Assembly (NCBI GenBank): GCA_001509335.1
Contig: LGGY01000147.1
Span: forward strand, 1-14,129
Direction of reading: 5' to 3'
DNA length: 14,129 bases
From: Fidelibacterota bacterium 46_43
Lineage (GTDB): Bacteria; Fidelibacterota; Fidelibacteria; Fidelibacterales; Fidelibacteraceae
The notes beneath the pieces are model-generated. The model saw nothing but the letters and a program-made list of their open reading frames with translations, did no database searches and was not told the DNA's origin. This document shows positions 4,898 through 12,638 of this stretch, piece after piece. A program made the translations under genes and the position numbers. Each line of letters begins with the position of its first letter. The stretch's first letter is position 1.

Positions 4898-7203
4898 TCT
4901 CCGCCTTCCTCCTCGTTGCTATCGGAACCGTAGATAAAATCACCGGTGTTGACCCGGAAGCCGATATAGGCATGAACGCCGATATAATCCTGGGGACGGA
5001 TAAAAATGAGGGAATCGGAACTTGTTTGAAGATCAATCCGGGGCATCACATAATGATTCACCTGGCGGGTTAATTCCATGACCAGATCGGCTGAAATGGT
5101 GTCGGTAACTGTAGAATCCACCGGGGCAGTGATCATGCCTGTTACCGGATCAACCTCTGCCCGGGGCAAGGGAACGGAAAAAAGGGTATCCAGACGAATG
5201 ATATCCCCGTTATTAAAATAAATACGGCTGTTTCCCATATCAGAAATATTCAGTAAATCCAGGGTTTCAGGCAGGGTGTCCCGGGGAAAAATGGTACTGT
5301 CCGACATCAGCAAAGTAAAGGTCCCATGCATCGGGATGTGATTGGTCAGATTGGCGTATACGATGGCGCCGGTCGCATTCTCCCTAATAAAGGCTGCTGT
5401 GGAGCTATCCCACGCGGCAATTGTTGTGTACCCTTTTGGCATAAAACTCTGACTGCTTGCCAGAAATTTAAAAGGGGCTTCCAGTATATAATCGGCCCAC
5501 AGGCTGTCTCCGATACCAATTGTTCCTTCTCCCCTCACAAGGGCGCTGGTGCTGATACGGAAGTTTTTGGGATTCAGATCAATCAGGTCGGCAATCGTGG
5601 GATGTGTTTCATTCACACGTACCAGGTTTGACTCGTCATCCCAGTAGACAAACATACCCTGGCGGTTAAATTTAATGATGGAAAGAGCGGAATCGGTTGC
5701 TGCAACATCCGGATGATTGAGAGACGGTTCCACATGCATGGTGCGGGATTCCGTTTTCTTGTTAGCTGTAATATCCATTATCAGTTTTACAGGAAGAATA
5801 CGGTTCCGTACACGAAGTGTCATTTCAGGTTCGGCAATACCGATGCCTGTGATACCTTCCGGAAGTTCCATCTGCTGTTCGTCTCCGGGAAGCAGCATGT
5901 TGAATTGCCCCTTCAACGAATCAAAACGCATATCCGTTACCTGAAAATCAACCTGGAGTGTTCCCATACTTTCATTCAGGGGAAAGGTGGCATTATATCC
6001 TGCCACATCCGGTGCGGCACTGTCGATTTTTACCTGATAAGTATATTCAAGATTATCTAATAATTCATCATCATCAATGCTTTTTACATGGTATCCATCC
6101 AGATCCAGGGACATGTCCAGGCCCGGAGTAAGCAGCGTATCGGGAAATGCTGCAGGATAGTTTCCCGGCGGAGGTGATTGAATCTGTGGGAAGGTGAGCC
6201 CAAACCGGATGGGTGCATCAAAGGTGTTGCTTAATACAGCCATGCTGATCTCATTGGTGTCCGGGCCAGTCATACTTAATGCCCCTTTTTCAATCTGTGT
6301 GTTGCTTTGAGGCAGGGGAAATCCCAGGGTTGTATCCATGAGGACAATTTCTTTTGTGCGTCCATGGATGGAAGTAAAGAACATTTGAGCGCTTTGGCGG
6401 TAAAAGAGTCCGTCTTCTATGTCTGGATCTGAATAGAGGGTATCATTTACCGGAACAAGAAAAATTGCTATGGAAGCATTCAGGCGGGTTCCTTCAACAA
6501 ATTTCCCTGTCAGATCTGTAGAATCCCTGAGTCTGCCATAGGCTTCAATGGTATCTCCTTCATGTATCACAAGATGATAGCGGGACATATCATCCCGGAT
6601 GACATCGATTTTTACTGTATCGATGAGGACAGGCCCGGGCAAATCATTTCGGAAATCAGTCACAAAAAAACTGCCTTCACCGGTTTCCAAAGCATAGGCT
6701 GAAAAGTACCGGTTCAGTTCCTGTCGTATTTCTTCACCAAAATCAACCGTTTCGTCTACATCAACGATGGGATTTGCAGCAACGTTATTCCATACGTCTG
6801 GTGGTATGGTAGAAAGGTCTGCTCCAACGATATCCCCGAGGGTCAGATTATCGATTATTTCTCTTCTGAACGGATCAACCCTGAGGGTTTGTCCTTCTTC
6901 CTGGACAGAAATGCTGGTATTCACCGGAACAATGAAATTATTTTTTGATAAAGCCACCTGGCCCAGATCACCGCCAAAGCGCAGGAACATGGTATCGCCT
7001 TCGGCAAAGAACGTGGAATCATTTTCCAGGTCGATCACCGGGTATTGTTCATAAATCAGGGGAAGTGTAAGCGAAGCTTTCCATGCCGGCGGTTCCAGCT
7101 TGGTTGGAATATTTAAGTCACAGGATAAAAAAAAGAATACACAGAATAATAGAGATGCCAGACAGGCTTTTATGTACAGCCATGTATGATGAGGATGTTT
7201 CAT
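4894..7203 (-). CDS. Large predicted lipoprotein of unknown function
   Basis: A 769-residue protein that I do not recognise. It starts with a basic, histidine-rich n-region (MKHPHH), a hydrophobic core (about 13-26) and a lipobox-like FLSC, making Cys28 the probable lipidated residue. The only other cysteines, Cys14 and Cys21, are inside the signal peptide, so the mature protein has no disulphides. The body is strand-rich, with many Asp/Thr/Ser-Leu-Asp turns and phrases such as DTLLTPGLDMSLDLDGYH, suggesting several beta-sandwich modules. The C-terminus is acidic (SDSNEEEGGE). It is probably anchored in a membrane facing the periplasm or cell surface. It lies 20 bases after metK, has a weak ribosome binding site, and overlaps the barrel gene by 4 bases. 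That coupling suggests a lipoprotein-barrel pair, which is an inference. Confidence 0.75.
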   Translation of the reverse strand: MKHPHHTWLYIKACLASLLFCVFFFLSCDLNIPTKLEPPAWKASLTLPLIYEQYPVIDLENDSTFFAEGDTMFLRFGGDLGQVALSKNNFIVPVNTSISVQEEGQTLRVDPFRREIIDNLTLGDIVGADLSTIPPDVWNNVAANPIVDVDETVDFGEEIRQELNRYFSAYALETGEGSFFVTDFRNDLPGPVLIDTVKIDVIRDDMSRYHLVIHEGDTIEAYGRLRDSTDLTGKFVEGTRLNASIAIFLVPVNDTLYSDPDIEDGLFYRQSAQMFFTSIHGRTKEIVLMDTTLGFPLPQSNTQIEKGALSMTGPDTNEISMAVLSNTFDAPIRFGLTFPQIQSPPPGNYPAAFPDTLLTPGLDMSLDLDGYHVKSIDDDELLDNLEYTYQVKIDSAAPDVAGYNATFPLNESMGTLQVDFQVTDMRFDSLKGQFNMLLPGDEQQMELPEGITGIGIAEPEMTLRVRNRILPVKLIMDITANKKTESRTMHVEPSLNHPDVAATDSALSIIKFNRQGMFVYWDDESNLVRVNETHPTIADLIDLNPKNFRISTSALVRGEGTIGIGDSLWADYILEAPFKFLASSQSFMPKGYTTIAAWDSSTAAFIRENATGAIVYANLTNHIPMHGTFTLLMSDSTIFPRDTLPETLDLLNISDMGNSRIYFNNGDIIRLDTLFSVPLPRAEVDPVTGMITAPVDSTVTDTISADLVMELTRQVNHYVMPRIDLQTSSDSLIFIRPQDYIGVHAYIGFRVNTGDFIYGSDSNEEEGGE

Positions 7204-7223
7204 TTTCCAAAAAACGAAAAGGC

Positions 7224-8375
7224 TCAGGAAAGATATTTTTTGAGTTTTTCTGCCTTATCTGTTTTTTCCCAGCTGAAGTCGCAATCTTCACGGCCAAAGT
7301 GGCCATAGGCTGCAGTTTTCCGGTAAATCGGACGCTTCAGATCCAGATAATCAATGATCTGATGAGGTTTCAGGGGGAATTCTTTCCGGACAATGTCAGC
7401 CAGTTGATGATCGGGAAGTTTTCCGGTGCCAAAAGTGTCAACAAAAACGGACAGGGGTTCAGCCACACCGATGGAATACGCCAGTTGAATTTCACAACTG
7501 TCGGCCAGTCCCGCTGCCACGAGATTCTTGGCTATGTACCGGGCCATATAGGTTGCGGACCGGTCTACTTTGGATGGATCCTTTCCGGAGAATGCGCCTC
7601 CGCCGTGACGGGCATAACCGCCATAGGTGTCCACAATGATTTTCCGTCCTGTTACACCGGCATCCGCCTGGGGTCCGCCCATTTCAAATCGGCCGGTGGC
7701 ATTGATATACAGCGTGGTTTCATCATCCATCAAATCACCCAAAACCGGTTTGATGACCATGTTGGTGATATCTTTACGGATTTTGTCGGTGTCAGCATCT
7801 TTCCGGTGATGAATGGCGATAACCACCGTGCTGACCCGGGCAGGTGTTCCATCGTGATATTCCACAGTCACCTGGCTTTTTCCGTCAGGAAGTGCCCATA
7901 GCAATTCCCCTTCTTTACGAAGGGTGGACATCCGAAGGGTCAGTTTATGGGCCAGCGAAATGGGAAGGGGCATCAATTCCGGTGTCTCCTTGCAGGCAAA
8001 ACCGAACATGAGTCCCTGATCTCCCGCCCCCTGCTCGTGACCTTTTGTTTCGTCAACACCCTTTTTGATATCAGGAGATTGTGGATGGATGGATTCAATC
8101 ACGGCACAGTTCTCATAGCTGAGTCCACTGTCATAACTATCATACCCGATGCGTTTCAGTGTTTTCCGGACGACTTCCGGAATGTCTACATAACATTCGG
8201 TAGTGATTTCTCCGACGACCATGACAAGTCCGGTTGTCACCAGGGTTTCACAGGCTACCCGGGCTTCTTTATCCTTGTCCAGGATGGAATCCAGAATGGA
8301 ATCGGAAATCTGATCGCATATTTTATCAGGATGACCTTCGGTGACAGATTCAGAGGTAAAGTATGTAATACGCAA
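7224..8375 (-). CDS. metK: S-adenosylmethionine synthetase
   Basis: A 383-residue methionine adenosyltransferase, which makes SAM from methionine and ATP in the cytoplasm. The diagnostic motifs are all present: GHPDK (14-18), GAGDQG (116-121) with the following LMFGFA, and the glycine-rich phosphate-binding GGGAFSGKDPSKVDRS (258-273). Length is normal. The start appears to be TTG at 8375. It gives the usual N-terminus (MRITYFTSESVTEGHPDK), an AGGAG lies 6 bases upstream, and no ATG or GTG exists in frame between that site and the conserved motif. The 46-base gap upstream (8376-8421) is AT-rich and too short for a SAM riboswitch. Its product is the methyl donor for RsmB further down the run. 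Gene identity is essentially certain. Confidence 0.98.
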   Translation of the reverse strand: MRITYFTSESVTEGHPDKICDQISDSILDSILDKDKEARVACETLVTTGLVMVVGEITTECYVDIPEVVRKTLKRIGYDSYDSGLSYENCAVIESIHPQSPDIKKGVDETKGHEQGAGDQGLMFGFACKETPELMPLPISLAHKLTLRMSTLRKEGELLWALPDGKSQVTVEYHDGTPARVSTVVIAIHHRKDADTDKIRKDITNMVIKPVLGDLMDDETTLYINATGRFEMGGPQADAGVTGRKIIVDTYGGYARHGGGAFSGKDPSKVDRSATYMARYIAKNLVAAGLADSCEIQLAYSIGVAEPLSVFVDTFGTGKLPDHQLADIVRKEFPLKPHQIIDYLDLKRPIYRKTAAYGHFGREDCDFSWEKTDKAEKLKKYLS

Positions 8376-8381
8376 AAATGT

Positions 8382-8386
8382 CTCCT
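8382..8386 (-). promoter_or_regulatory. Shine-Dalgarno for the TTG start of metK
   Basis: AGGAG within an A-rich stretch (AAAAAAAAGGAG on the minus strand), 6 bases before the TTG at 8375. It is the evidence that metK starts at a non-ATG codon, since no better start is in frame. Confidence 0.7.
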
Positions 8387-8421
8387 TTTTTTAAACTTTA
8401 ATAATTTAATCATTTCATCTC

Positions 8422-9396
8422 TTATTCAAAAGCTTCTGAAAAATCCCCCAGATTCACAGGTTTCAACCGGCCCTTGCAGACGGTTTTCTGACCGATGATG
8501 GCCCCTGAAAGAAGGGCATGTTCGATGTCGGCTTCTTCATAAATAATGGAATCCCGGATGACAGAGCCGCATATATGGGTACCGGCACCGATGGATACGT
8601 AGGGACCGATCACGGAATTTTTCACGGAGGCATCATCTGCAATATACACGGGAGGGATAATGGTGCAGTTCTCTGCGTTTCCCGATCGGGATCCTTTCTG
8701 TTCCAGGATCAGGCGGTTTGTTTCCAGCAGGGTTTCCTGTTTTCCGCAATCCAGCCAGCTGTCTATTTCTACAGCGGTGAATATTTCTCCCTGATCCATC
8801 ATGATTTTCAGGGCATCTGTCAGCTGGTATTCTCCCCGGGTCTTTTGTTGGTCCCGGACCAGCTTTTCGATGGCTTCTTTCAGCAATCCCTGATTCCGTA
8901 TCAGATAGAGTCCGGCAATCGCCAGATTTCCCGGCGGGTTTTCCGGTTTTTCTACCATGGAAACCACATGCCCTTTTTCATTGGTCTCTACGATTCCAAA
9001 ACGTCTGGGATCTTCCACCTGAACGACACCCAATGTATGGGTCTCACGGGATATGAATGCCTTGTAATCTGTATTAATGATGGTGTCGCCAAGAATGATC
9101 AATACCGGTTCATCCGTCTCTTCCAGTCCGTATAAAACGGCATGACCCAGTCCCAGCATCTCCTTCTGCTCCGGAAATTCACATTGGAATCCCTCTATTC
9201 CGGTAAAATAATCTATCACCCGTTCTTTTTTATATCCCACGATGATGGATAATTGCTTAATACCAGCTTCCATAAGGGTATCGGCAATATGTCCGATGAT
9301 GGGTTTTCCGGCAACATTGAGCATGACTTTGGGACGTGTAAATGTATGGGGACGCAGACGGGTTCCCATCCCGGCCGCGGGTATAATTGCTTTCAT
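8422..9396 (-). CDS. Sugar-1-phosphate nucleotidyltransferase with beta-helix tail
   Basis: A 324-residue NDP-sugar pyrophosphorylase of the RmlA/GlmU-like type, which transfers a nucleotidyl group from an NTP to a sugar 1-phosphate. The N-terminal Rossmann-like domain has the signature AAGMGTRLRP (7-16) with Pro22-Lys23, GLGHA (82-86), LGDT (102-105) with metal-binding Asp104, VEKP, GEYQLTDAL and SWLDCG. The C-terminal part (about 240-315) has hexapeptide-type repeats (IADDASV, IGPYVSIGAG, IYEEADI), a left-handed beta-helix. This resembles the long glucose-1-phosphate thymidylyltransferases and archaeal GlmU-like enzymes more than short RmlA. The acetyltransferase half looks too short and lacks a recognisable catalytic histidine motif. 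A very strong GAGGAGG lies 7 bases before the ATG. Substrate cannot be fixed: glucose 1-phosphate with dTTP or UTP is plausible. No other sugar-nucleotide genes are nearby. Confidence 0.88.
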   Translation of the reverse strand: MKAIIPAAGMGTRLRPHTFTRPKVMLNVAGKPIIGHIADTLMEAGIKQLSIIVGYKKERVIDYFTGIEGFQCEFPEQKEMLGLGHAVLYGLEETDEPVLIILGDTIINTDYKAFISRETHTLGVVQVEDPRRFGIVETNEKGHVVSMVEKPENPPGNLAIAGLYLIRNQGLLKEAIEKLVRDQQKTRGEYQLTDALKIMMDQGEIFTAVEIDSWLDCGKQETLLETNRLILEQKGSRSGNAENCTIIPPVYIADDASVKNSVIGPYVSIGAGTHICGSVIRDSIIYEEADIEHALLSGAIIGQKTVCKGRLKPVNLGDFSEAFE

Positions 9397-9423
9397 AGAA
9401 AAGCCTCCTCTGCTGTTTCAAGA

Positions 9424-10401
9424 TTATTCAAAATCTCCTTTAAACCGCTTGTCATCCATGGTCGAAGCCTGAAGCTTGAGTTTGTTCATCAATTCTTCCT
9501 GCAGTTCTTTTGCCGGGTCTTCACCATGGAGTTTAAGCATATAATTGAGAGCAATGACCTCAGCGATGACGGTGATATTTTTTCCGGGATAGATGGGAAG
9601 GGTAATAAAAGGAATGTCCACATCCAGGATGGTGTTTTTCTGTTCATCCAGTCCGAAACGTTCATACTGCATTTCAGAATCCCATTCCACCAGTTCAATC
9701 TGGACTTCAAGGCGTTTCCGGGGCCGGACGGCGCGGATGCCGAATGCCTTCCGGACGTTGACAACGCCCAATCCCCTGATTTCCAAAGTGTTTTGCAGGA
9801 TTTTTTCCCCATAGCCCATGAGGATGGTTTCACTCGCCTTTTCGATATTCACCACATCATCGGCAACCAGCCGGTGCCCACGCTCAATCAAATCCAGGGC
9901 AATTTCGCTTTTTCCGATACCGCTCCGACCTGTCAGCAAAACTCCTACACCGTAAATGTCCAGCAGTGTTCCGTGAACATTGATGCGGGGGGCGAATTCC
10001 TTGTAAAGGAAAGAATTGATTTCCTTCAGGAAATCGGTGTTTTCTACCTTTGTCTGTAAAAGAGGGATTTTCATGTCTGTGGCAAGGTCCAACACAAGAG
10101 GGGGGAGTTCCAGATCTTTCAACAGGATAACTGCCGGTATTTCATAGGCAAACATGCGCTGAAAGATGGATTTCATGGCGGCAGCGGAAATGGTGGATAT
10201 GAATTTGACTTCTTTGTTTGTAAGGATTTGCAGGGATTTTGGGGAAAAGAAATCCCAGTATCCCGCCAATTCAAGCCCGGGAATATTCACCTTGGATGAG
10301 CGGATGATATTCTTCCGTCCTACCCGGCCGTTTAGCTGAACAATACGGAGTTTGGCTCCGATTTCATTCAGAAGGCGCTGTATGGTCAGTTTAAGAGTCA
10401 T
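9424..10401 (-). CDS. hprK: HPr kinase/phosphorylase
   Basis: A 325-residue bifunctional HPr kinase/phosphorylase, which phosphorylates and dephosphorylates a serine of the phosphocarrier HPr. The N-terminal MurF-like domain (about 1-130) is present. The catalytic domain shows His143 in VHGTLLDIYGVG, the Walker A GRSGIGKS (158-165), Asp181-Asp182, and the family signature LEIRGLGVVNV (206-216), followed by Arg248 in YERFG and YPGKN (271-275). All residues expected for both activities are therefore present. The ATG overlaps the hpf stop by 4 bases (ATGA) with little Shine-Dalgarno signal, so translational coupling is likely. Neighbouring hpf and hprK also occur together in the rpoN-linked clusters of proteobacteria, but rpoN, ptsN, rapZ, ptsH and ptsI are absent from this window. 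The HPr partner must be encoded elsewhere. Confidence 0.96.
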   Translation of the reverse strand: MTLKLTIQRLLNEIGAKLRIVQLNGRVGRKNIIRSSKVNIPGLELAGYWDFFSPKSLQILTNKEVKFISTISAAAMKSIFQRMFAYEIPAVILLKDLELPPLVLDLATDMKIPLLQTKVENTDFLKEINSFLYKEFAPRINVHGTLLDIYGVGVLLTGRSGIGKSEIALDLIERGHRLVADDVVNIEKASETILMGYGEKILQNTLEIRGLGVVNVRKAFGIRAVRPRKRLEVQIELVEWDSEMQYERFGLDEQKNTILDVDIPFITLPIYPGKNITVIAEVIALNYMLKLHGEDPAKELQEELMNKLKLQASTMDDKRFKGDFE

Positions 10402-10685
10402 TCTTTAAATTTATCTTTATATTTTTTCAATTGCCTTACCATTTTTCCCACTACCTGGTCGATGGCTTTTGTGAGTTCACGGCTTTTTTCCTCAACGGTG
10501 AGTGTTTTTCCGGGGACATTCACTATGAGTTCGGTTTTTACCTGGCCGGCTTCTGCATCTTCGATGATGACATGGATATCGATAATGCGTTCAAAGACTT
10601 TGGTCAGGCGGTTTAATTCATCCTGTACATACTGTTTCATCTTGTCTGAAACATTCAGGTGTCTTGCCGTGATTTCAACTCTCAT
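10398..10685 (-). CDS. hpf: Ribosome hibernation promoting factor, short form
   Basis: A 95-residue protein of the HPF/YfiA (RaiA) family. It starts MRVEITARHLNVSD and contains VIIEDAEAGQVKTELIVNVPG followed by a lysine/arginine-rich C-terminal helix (KMVRQLKKYKDKFKE). Such proteins bind the decoding centre of the 30S subunit and keep ribosomes inactive in slow growth. It is the short type, without the C-terminal dimerisation domain of long HPF. I chose the ATG at 10685, not the upstream in-frame ATG at 10754: GGAGG lies 5 bases before it, the family begins at exactly this residue, and the 23 extra residues would merely be the reading-frame shadow of the recombinase tail. The gene overlaps the recombinase gene by 11 bases and hprK by 4. 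Confidence 0.92.
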   Translation of the reverse strand: MRVEITARHLNVSDKMKQYVQDELNRLTKVFERIIDIHVIIEDAEAGQVKTELIVNVPGKTLTVEEKSRELTKAIDQVVGKMVRQLKKYKDKFKE

Positions 10686-11631
10686 CGTGGCCTCCGTTCT
10701 TGTTATGGGGTTTATTCTGTCTACCGGCCCGGGGATGTGCCTGCCGGTAAACATCCTTGAGTCGTCCTGTATTCACATGGGTATAAATCTGGGTTGTTGA
10801 CAGACTTGAGTGTCCCAGAAGGGACCGGACTGCCTGCAGGTCTGCTCCGTTTTCCAGCAGGTGTGTGGCAAAGGAGTGGCGAAGGACATGTGGACTGTTT
10901 TTTCGGGCACCTTCAGAAAAGGCCCGGATGATTTTTTCAATACGGTATTGGACATCCCGTGGACTGATCCGTTTATTTTGTTTAGAGATAAAAAGGGGGG
11001 AATAGGTCTCATAGCTTCCATATTTTTCCCGTCTGAAAGTCAGATAAGCTTCAAGACTCTTCATAGTTTCCGTGCCGACGGGCAGGACCCGTTGCTTATC
11101 TCCCTTGCCCACAACCGAAACAGTATTTCCATGTGTATTCAAATCCATGATATTTAATTGAACCAGTTCATTCAGGCGCATTCCTGTGCTGTAAATCAGA
11201 TCCACCAGGGCTTTATCCCGGCTGTGTATGAACGTGTCCGCAGGTATTGAACGAAAAAGGGCTCTCATCTGTTCCTGTGTGATAAACACCGGCAGTTTTG
11301 AAGGGAGTTTTGGCGAACGGATGGCATAGGCAGGGTTTTTCTCGATCCATTCATTCCGCATGGCAAATTTGAAAAGGGATTTTAACGCCGCCAGTTTTCG
11401 GGCGATGGTTTTGGCAGACTGTCCCTCCTCAGAAAGTTTACCCAGGAAATGCCGGAGTGTCAGTTTGTCAATCTTTTTTATATCGATTTCCGGCTCGCTG
11501 TAATATTCCCGGCAATAATCCCTGAACTGGAGTAAGTCCCTGCCGTATGCTTCCAGGGTGTTGGCGGAATATCCCCGGATCTCATGAAGATAGGAAAGAA
11601 AACGGTTCAGGCATGTATCATAGCTTAACAT
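10675..11631 (-). CDS. Tyrosine recombinase, XerC/XerD family
   Basis: A 318-residue site-specific recombinase. The N-terminal SAM-like DNA-binding domain spans about 1-95 (YLHEIRGYSANTLEAYGRD at 14-32), followed by the catalytic domain. All catalytic residues are present: Arg152 in STGMRLNEL, Lys176 in VGKGDKQR, His248 and Arg251 in HVLRHSFATH, His274 in LLGHSS, and the nucleophile Tyr283 in TQIYTHV. Spacing and length match chromosomal XerC/XerD, which resolve chromosome dimers at dif, rather than phage or integron integrases. The C-terminal tail (about 300-318) is unusually polar, rich in His, Asn and Gly; it overlaps the ribosome binding site and start of hpf. The ATG overlaps the rluD stop by 7 bases. 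No attachment site or other mobile gene is near, so a housekeeping role is likely. XerC and XerD cannot be told apart here. Confidence 0.92.
   Translation of the reverse strand: MLSYDTCLNRFLSYLHEIRGYSANTLEAYGRDLLQFRDYCREYYSEPEIDIKKIDKLTLRHFLGKLSEEGQSAKTIARKLAALKSLFKFAMRNEWIEKNPAYAIRSPKLPSKLPVFITQEQMRALFRSIPADTFIHSRDKALVDLIYSTGMRLNELVQLNIMDLNTHGNTVSVVGKGDKQRVLPVGTETMKSLEAYLTFRREKYGSYETYSPLFISKQNKRISPRDVQYRIEKIIRAFSEGARKNSPHVLRHSFATHLLENGADLQAVRSLLGHSSLSTTQIYTHVNTGRLKDVYRQAHPRAGRQNKPHNKNGGHDES
10691..10695 (-). promoter_or_regulatory. Shine-Dalgarno fixing the hpf start
   Basis: GGAGG on the minus strand, 5 bases before the ATG at 10685, embedded in the last codons of the recombinase gene. It settles the choice between the ATG codons at 10685 and 10754. 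Confidence 0.75.
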
Positions 11632-12638
11632 ACAGATTCCCCGTTATAACCTAAAATCTCAAGGACCTCACACATATCCCGGGGCAGGTTAGAGCGGACA
11701 TGGATCGGCTCACCTGTCCGGGGATGATCAAAAAACATCTCATAACTGTGAAGTGCCTGTCTGTGAATACAATCCAAAACCTGAACGGCTTTTTCCCGTT
11801 GGCGTGGTTTCAGGCTTTTTAATTTTTTTGTCCGTCCCCCATAGGTGCTGTCTCCCAAAACCGGGTGACCGCTGTAAGCCATGTGGACACGGATCTGGTG
11901 CGTTCGGCCGGTGATAATCCGCAGGCGGACCAGGCTGAGAAAATCCAGATCTGCCAGAACCTTATAACGGGTTTCGGCATCTTTTCCGTCAGGCACAACC
12001 GCAAATTTTTTGCGGTTGGAGGGGTCCCGGCCGATAGGATCCAAAATGACGCCGGAAGAGGGAGTGATGGATCCCCAGACCAGCGCCAGATAATATTTCT
12101 CGATTTTCCGGTGTTCAAATTTCCGGGCCATTTCATTGTGGGCGACATCATTTTTCGCGGCAATAATGGTTCCTGAAGTATCTTTATCCAGCCGGTGAAT
12201 GATGCCCGGACGGTAATATCCTCCGGCTGTTGAGAGAGTTGTGCAATAATGGGCCAGGGCGTTGACCAGTGTACCGGTCCGGTTCCCTGCTGCCGGGTGG
12301 ACAACCATATCCGGTGGTTTGTTGATCACGATAAGATCATCATCTTCATAAACTATCTGAAGGGGGATCATCTCCGGTTCAACGGCCAATGGGCGCCGTT
12401 GGGGTATGCTTATGGTCAGAATATCCCCGGGGGTGACTTTCAAAGAGGCTTTATCAATAACACGGCCGTTCCGGAGGATATGGCCGTTTTCGATAAGCAG
12501 TTGGACCCGTGTGCGGGAGATACGGGGTATGGACTCGGCAATAAAACGGTCGAGACGCAGGGATTTTTGATGTGAAGAAACAATGATCTGATACGTCTGG
12601 GTATCCATTGTCTCTTCATAGAGTTCATCCGTCAACAT
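11625..12638 (-). CDS. rluD: RluA-family pseudouridine synthase (RluD-like)
   Basis: A 337-residue enzyme that converts uridine to pseudouridine in RNA, most likely in 23S rRNA helix 69 as RluD does. An N-terminal S4 RNA-binding domain (about 27-85; LDRFIAESIPRISRTRVQLLIENGHI) precedes the catalytic domain. That domain has NKPPDMVVHPAAGN (106-119), HRLDKDTSG (148-156) with catalytic Asp151, and the ITGRTHQIRVHMAYSGHPVLGDSTYG block (242-267). Two starts are possible. The ATG at 12638 overlaps the lspA stop by 14 bases and has no Shine-Dalgarno; the ATG at 12608 (Met11) has a weak purine-rich GAAGAG and gives the usual distance to the S4 domain. The longer form is listed, the shorter is at least as likely. 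The gene overlaps the recombinase gene by 7 bases. lspA followed by rluD is a common bacterial arrangement. The RluD assignment rests on S4 domain, length and context. Confidence 0.9.
   Translation of the reverse strand: MLTDELYEETMDTQTYQIIVSSHQKSLRLDRFIAESIPRISRTRVQLLIENGHILRNGRVIDKASLKVTPGDILTISIPQRRPLAVEPEMIPLQIVYEDDDLIVINKPPDMVVHPAAGNRTGTLVNALAHYCTTLSTAGGYYRPGIIHRLDKDTSGTIIAAKNDVAHNEMARKFEHRKIEKYYLALVWGSITPSSGVILDPIGRDPSNRKKFAVVPDGKDAETRYKVLADLDFLSLVRLRIITGRTHQIRVHMAYSGHPVLGDSTYGGRTKKLKSLKPRQREKAVQVLDCIHRQALHSYEMFFDHPRTGEPIHVRSNLPRDMCEVLEILGYNGESVC

Noticed and set aside
7083..7901. Long plus-strand open frame (272 codons) opposite metK
   Set aside because: It is antisense to metK, whose catalytic motifs are unmistakable, and the translated product shows no family pattern.
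8376..8421. SAM riboswitch or promoter before metK
   Set aside because: The gap is only 46 bases and AT-rich, with no room for a known SAM riboswitch and no convincing -35/-10 pair.
9253..10059. Long plus-strand open frame (268 codons) opposite the nucleotidyltransferase and hprK
   Set aside because: It spans two well-supported genes on the other strand and has no recognisable domain or ribosome binding site.
10686..10754. N-terminal extension of hpf to the ATG at 10754
   Set aside because: The 23 extra residues lie within the recombinase gene and are not like the family N-terminus, while GGAGG sits exactly before the ATG at 10685.
10675..11631. Recombinase as part of an integrated mobile element
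   Set aside because: It has the length and motif spacing of chromosomal XerC/XerD and is embedded by overlaps in a housekeeping run, with no att-like repeats or phage genes nearby.
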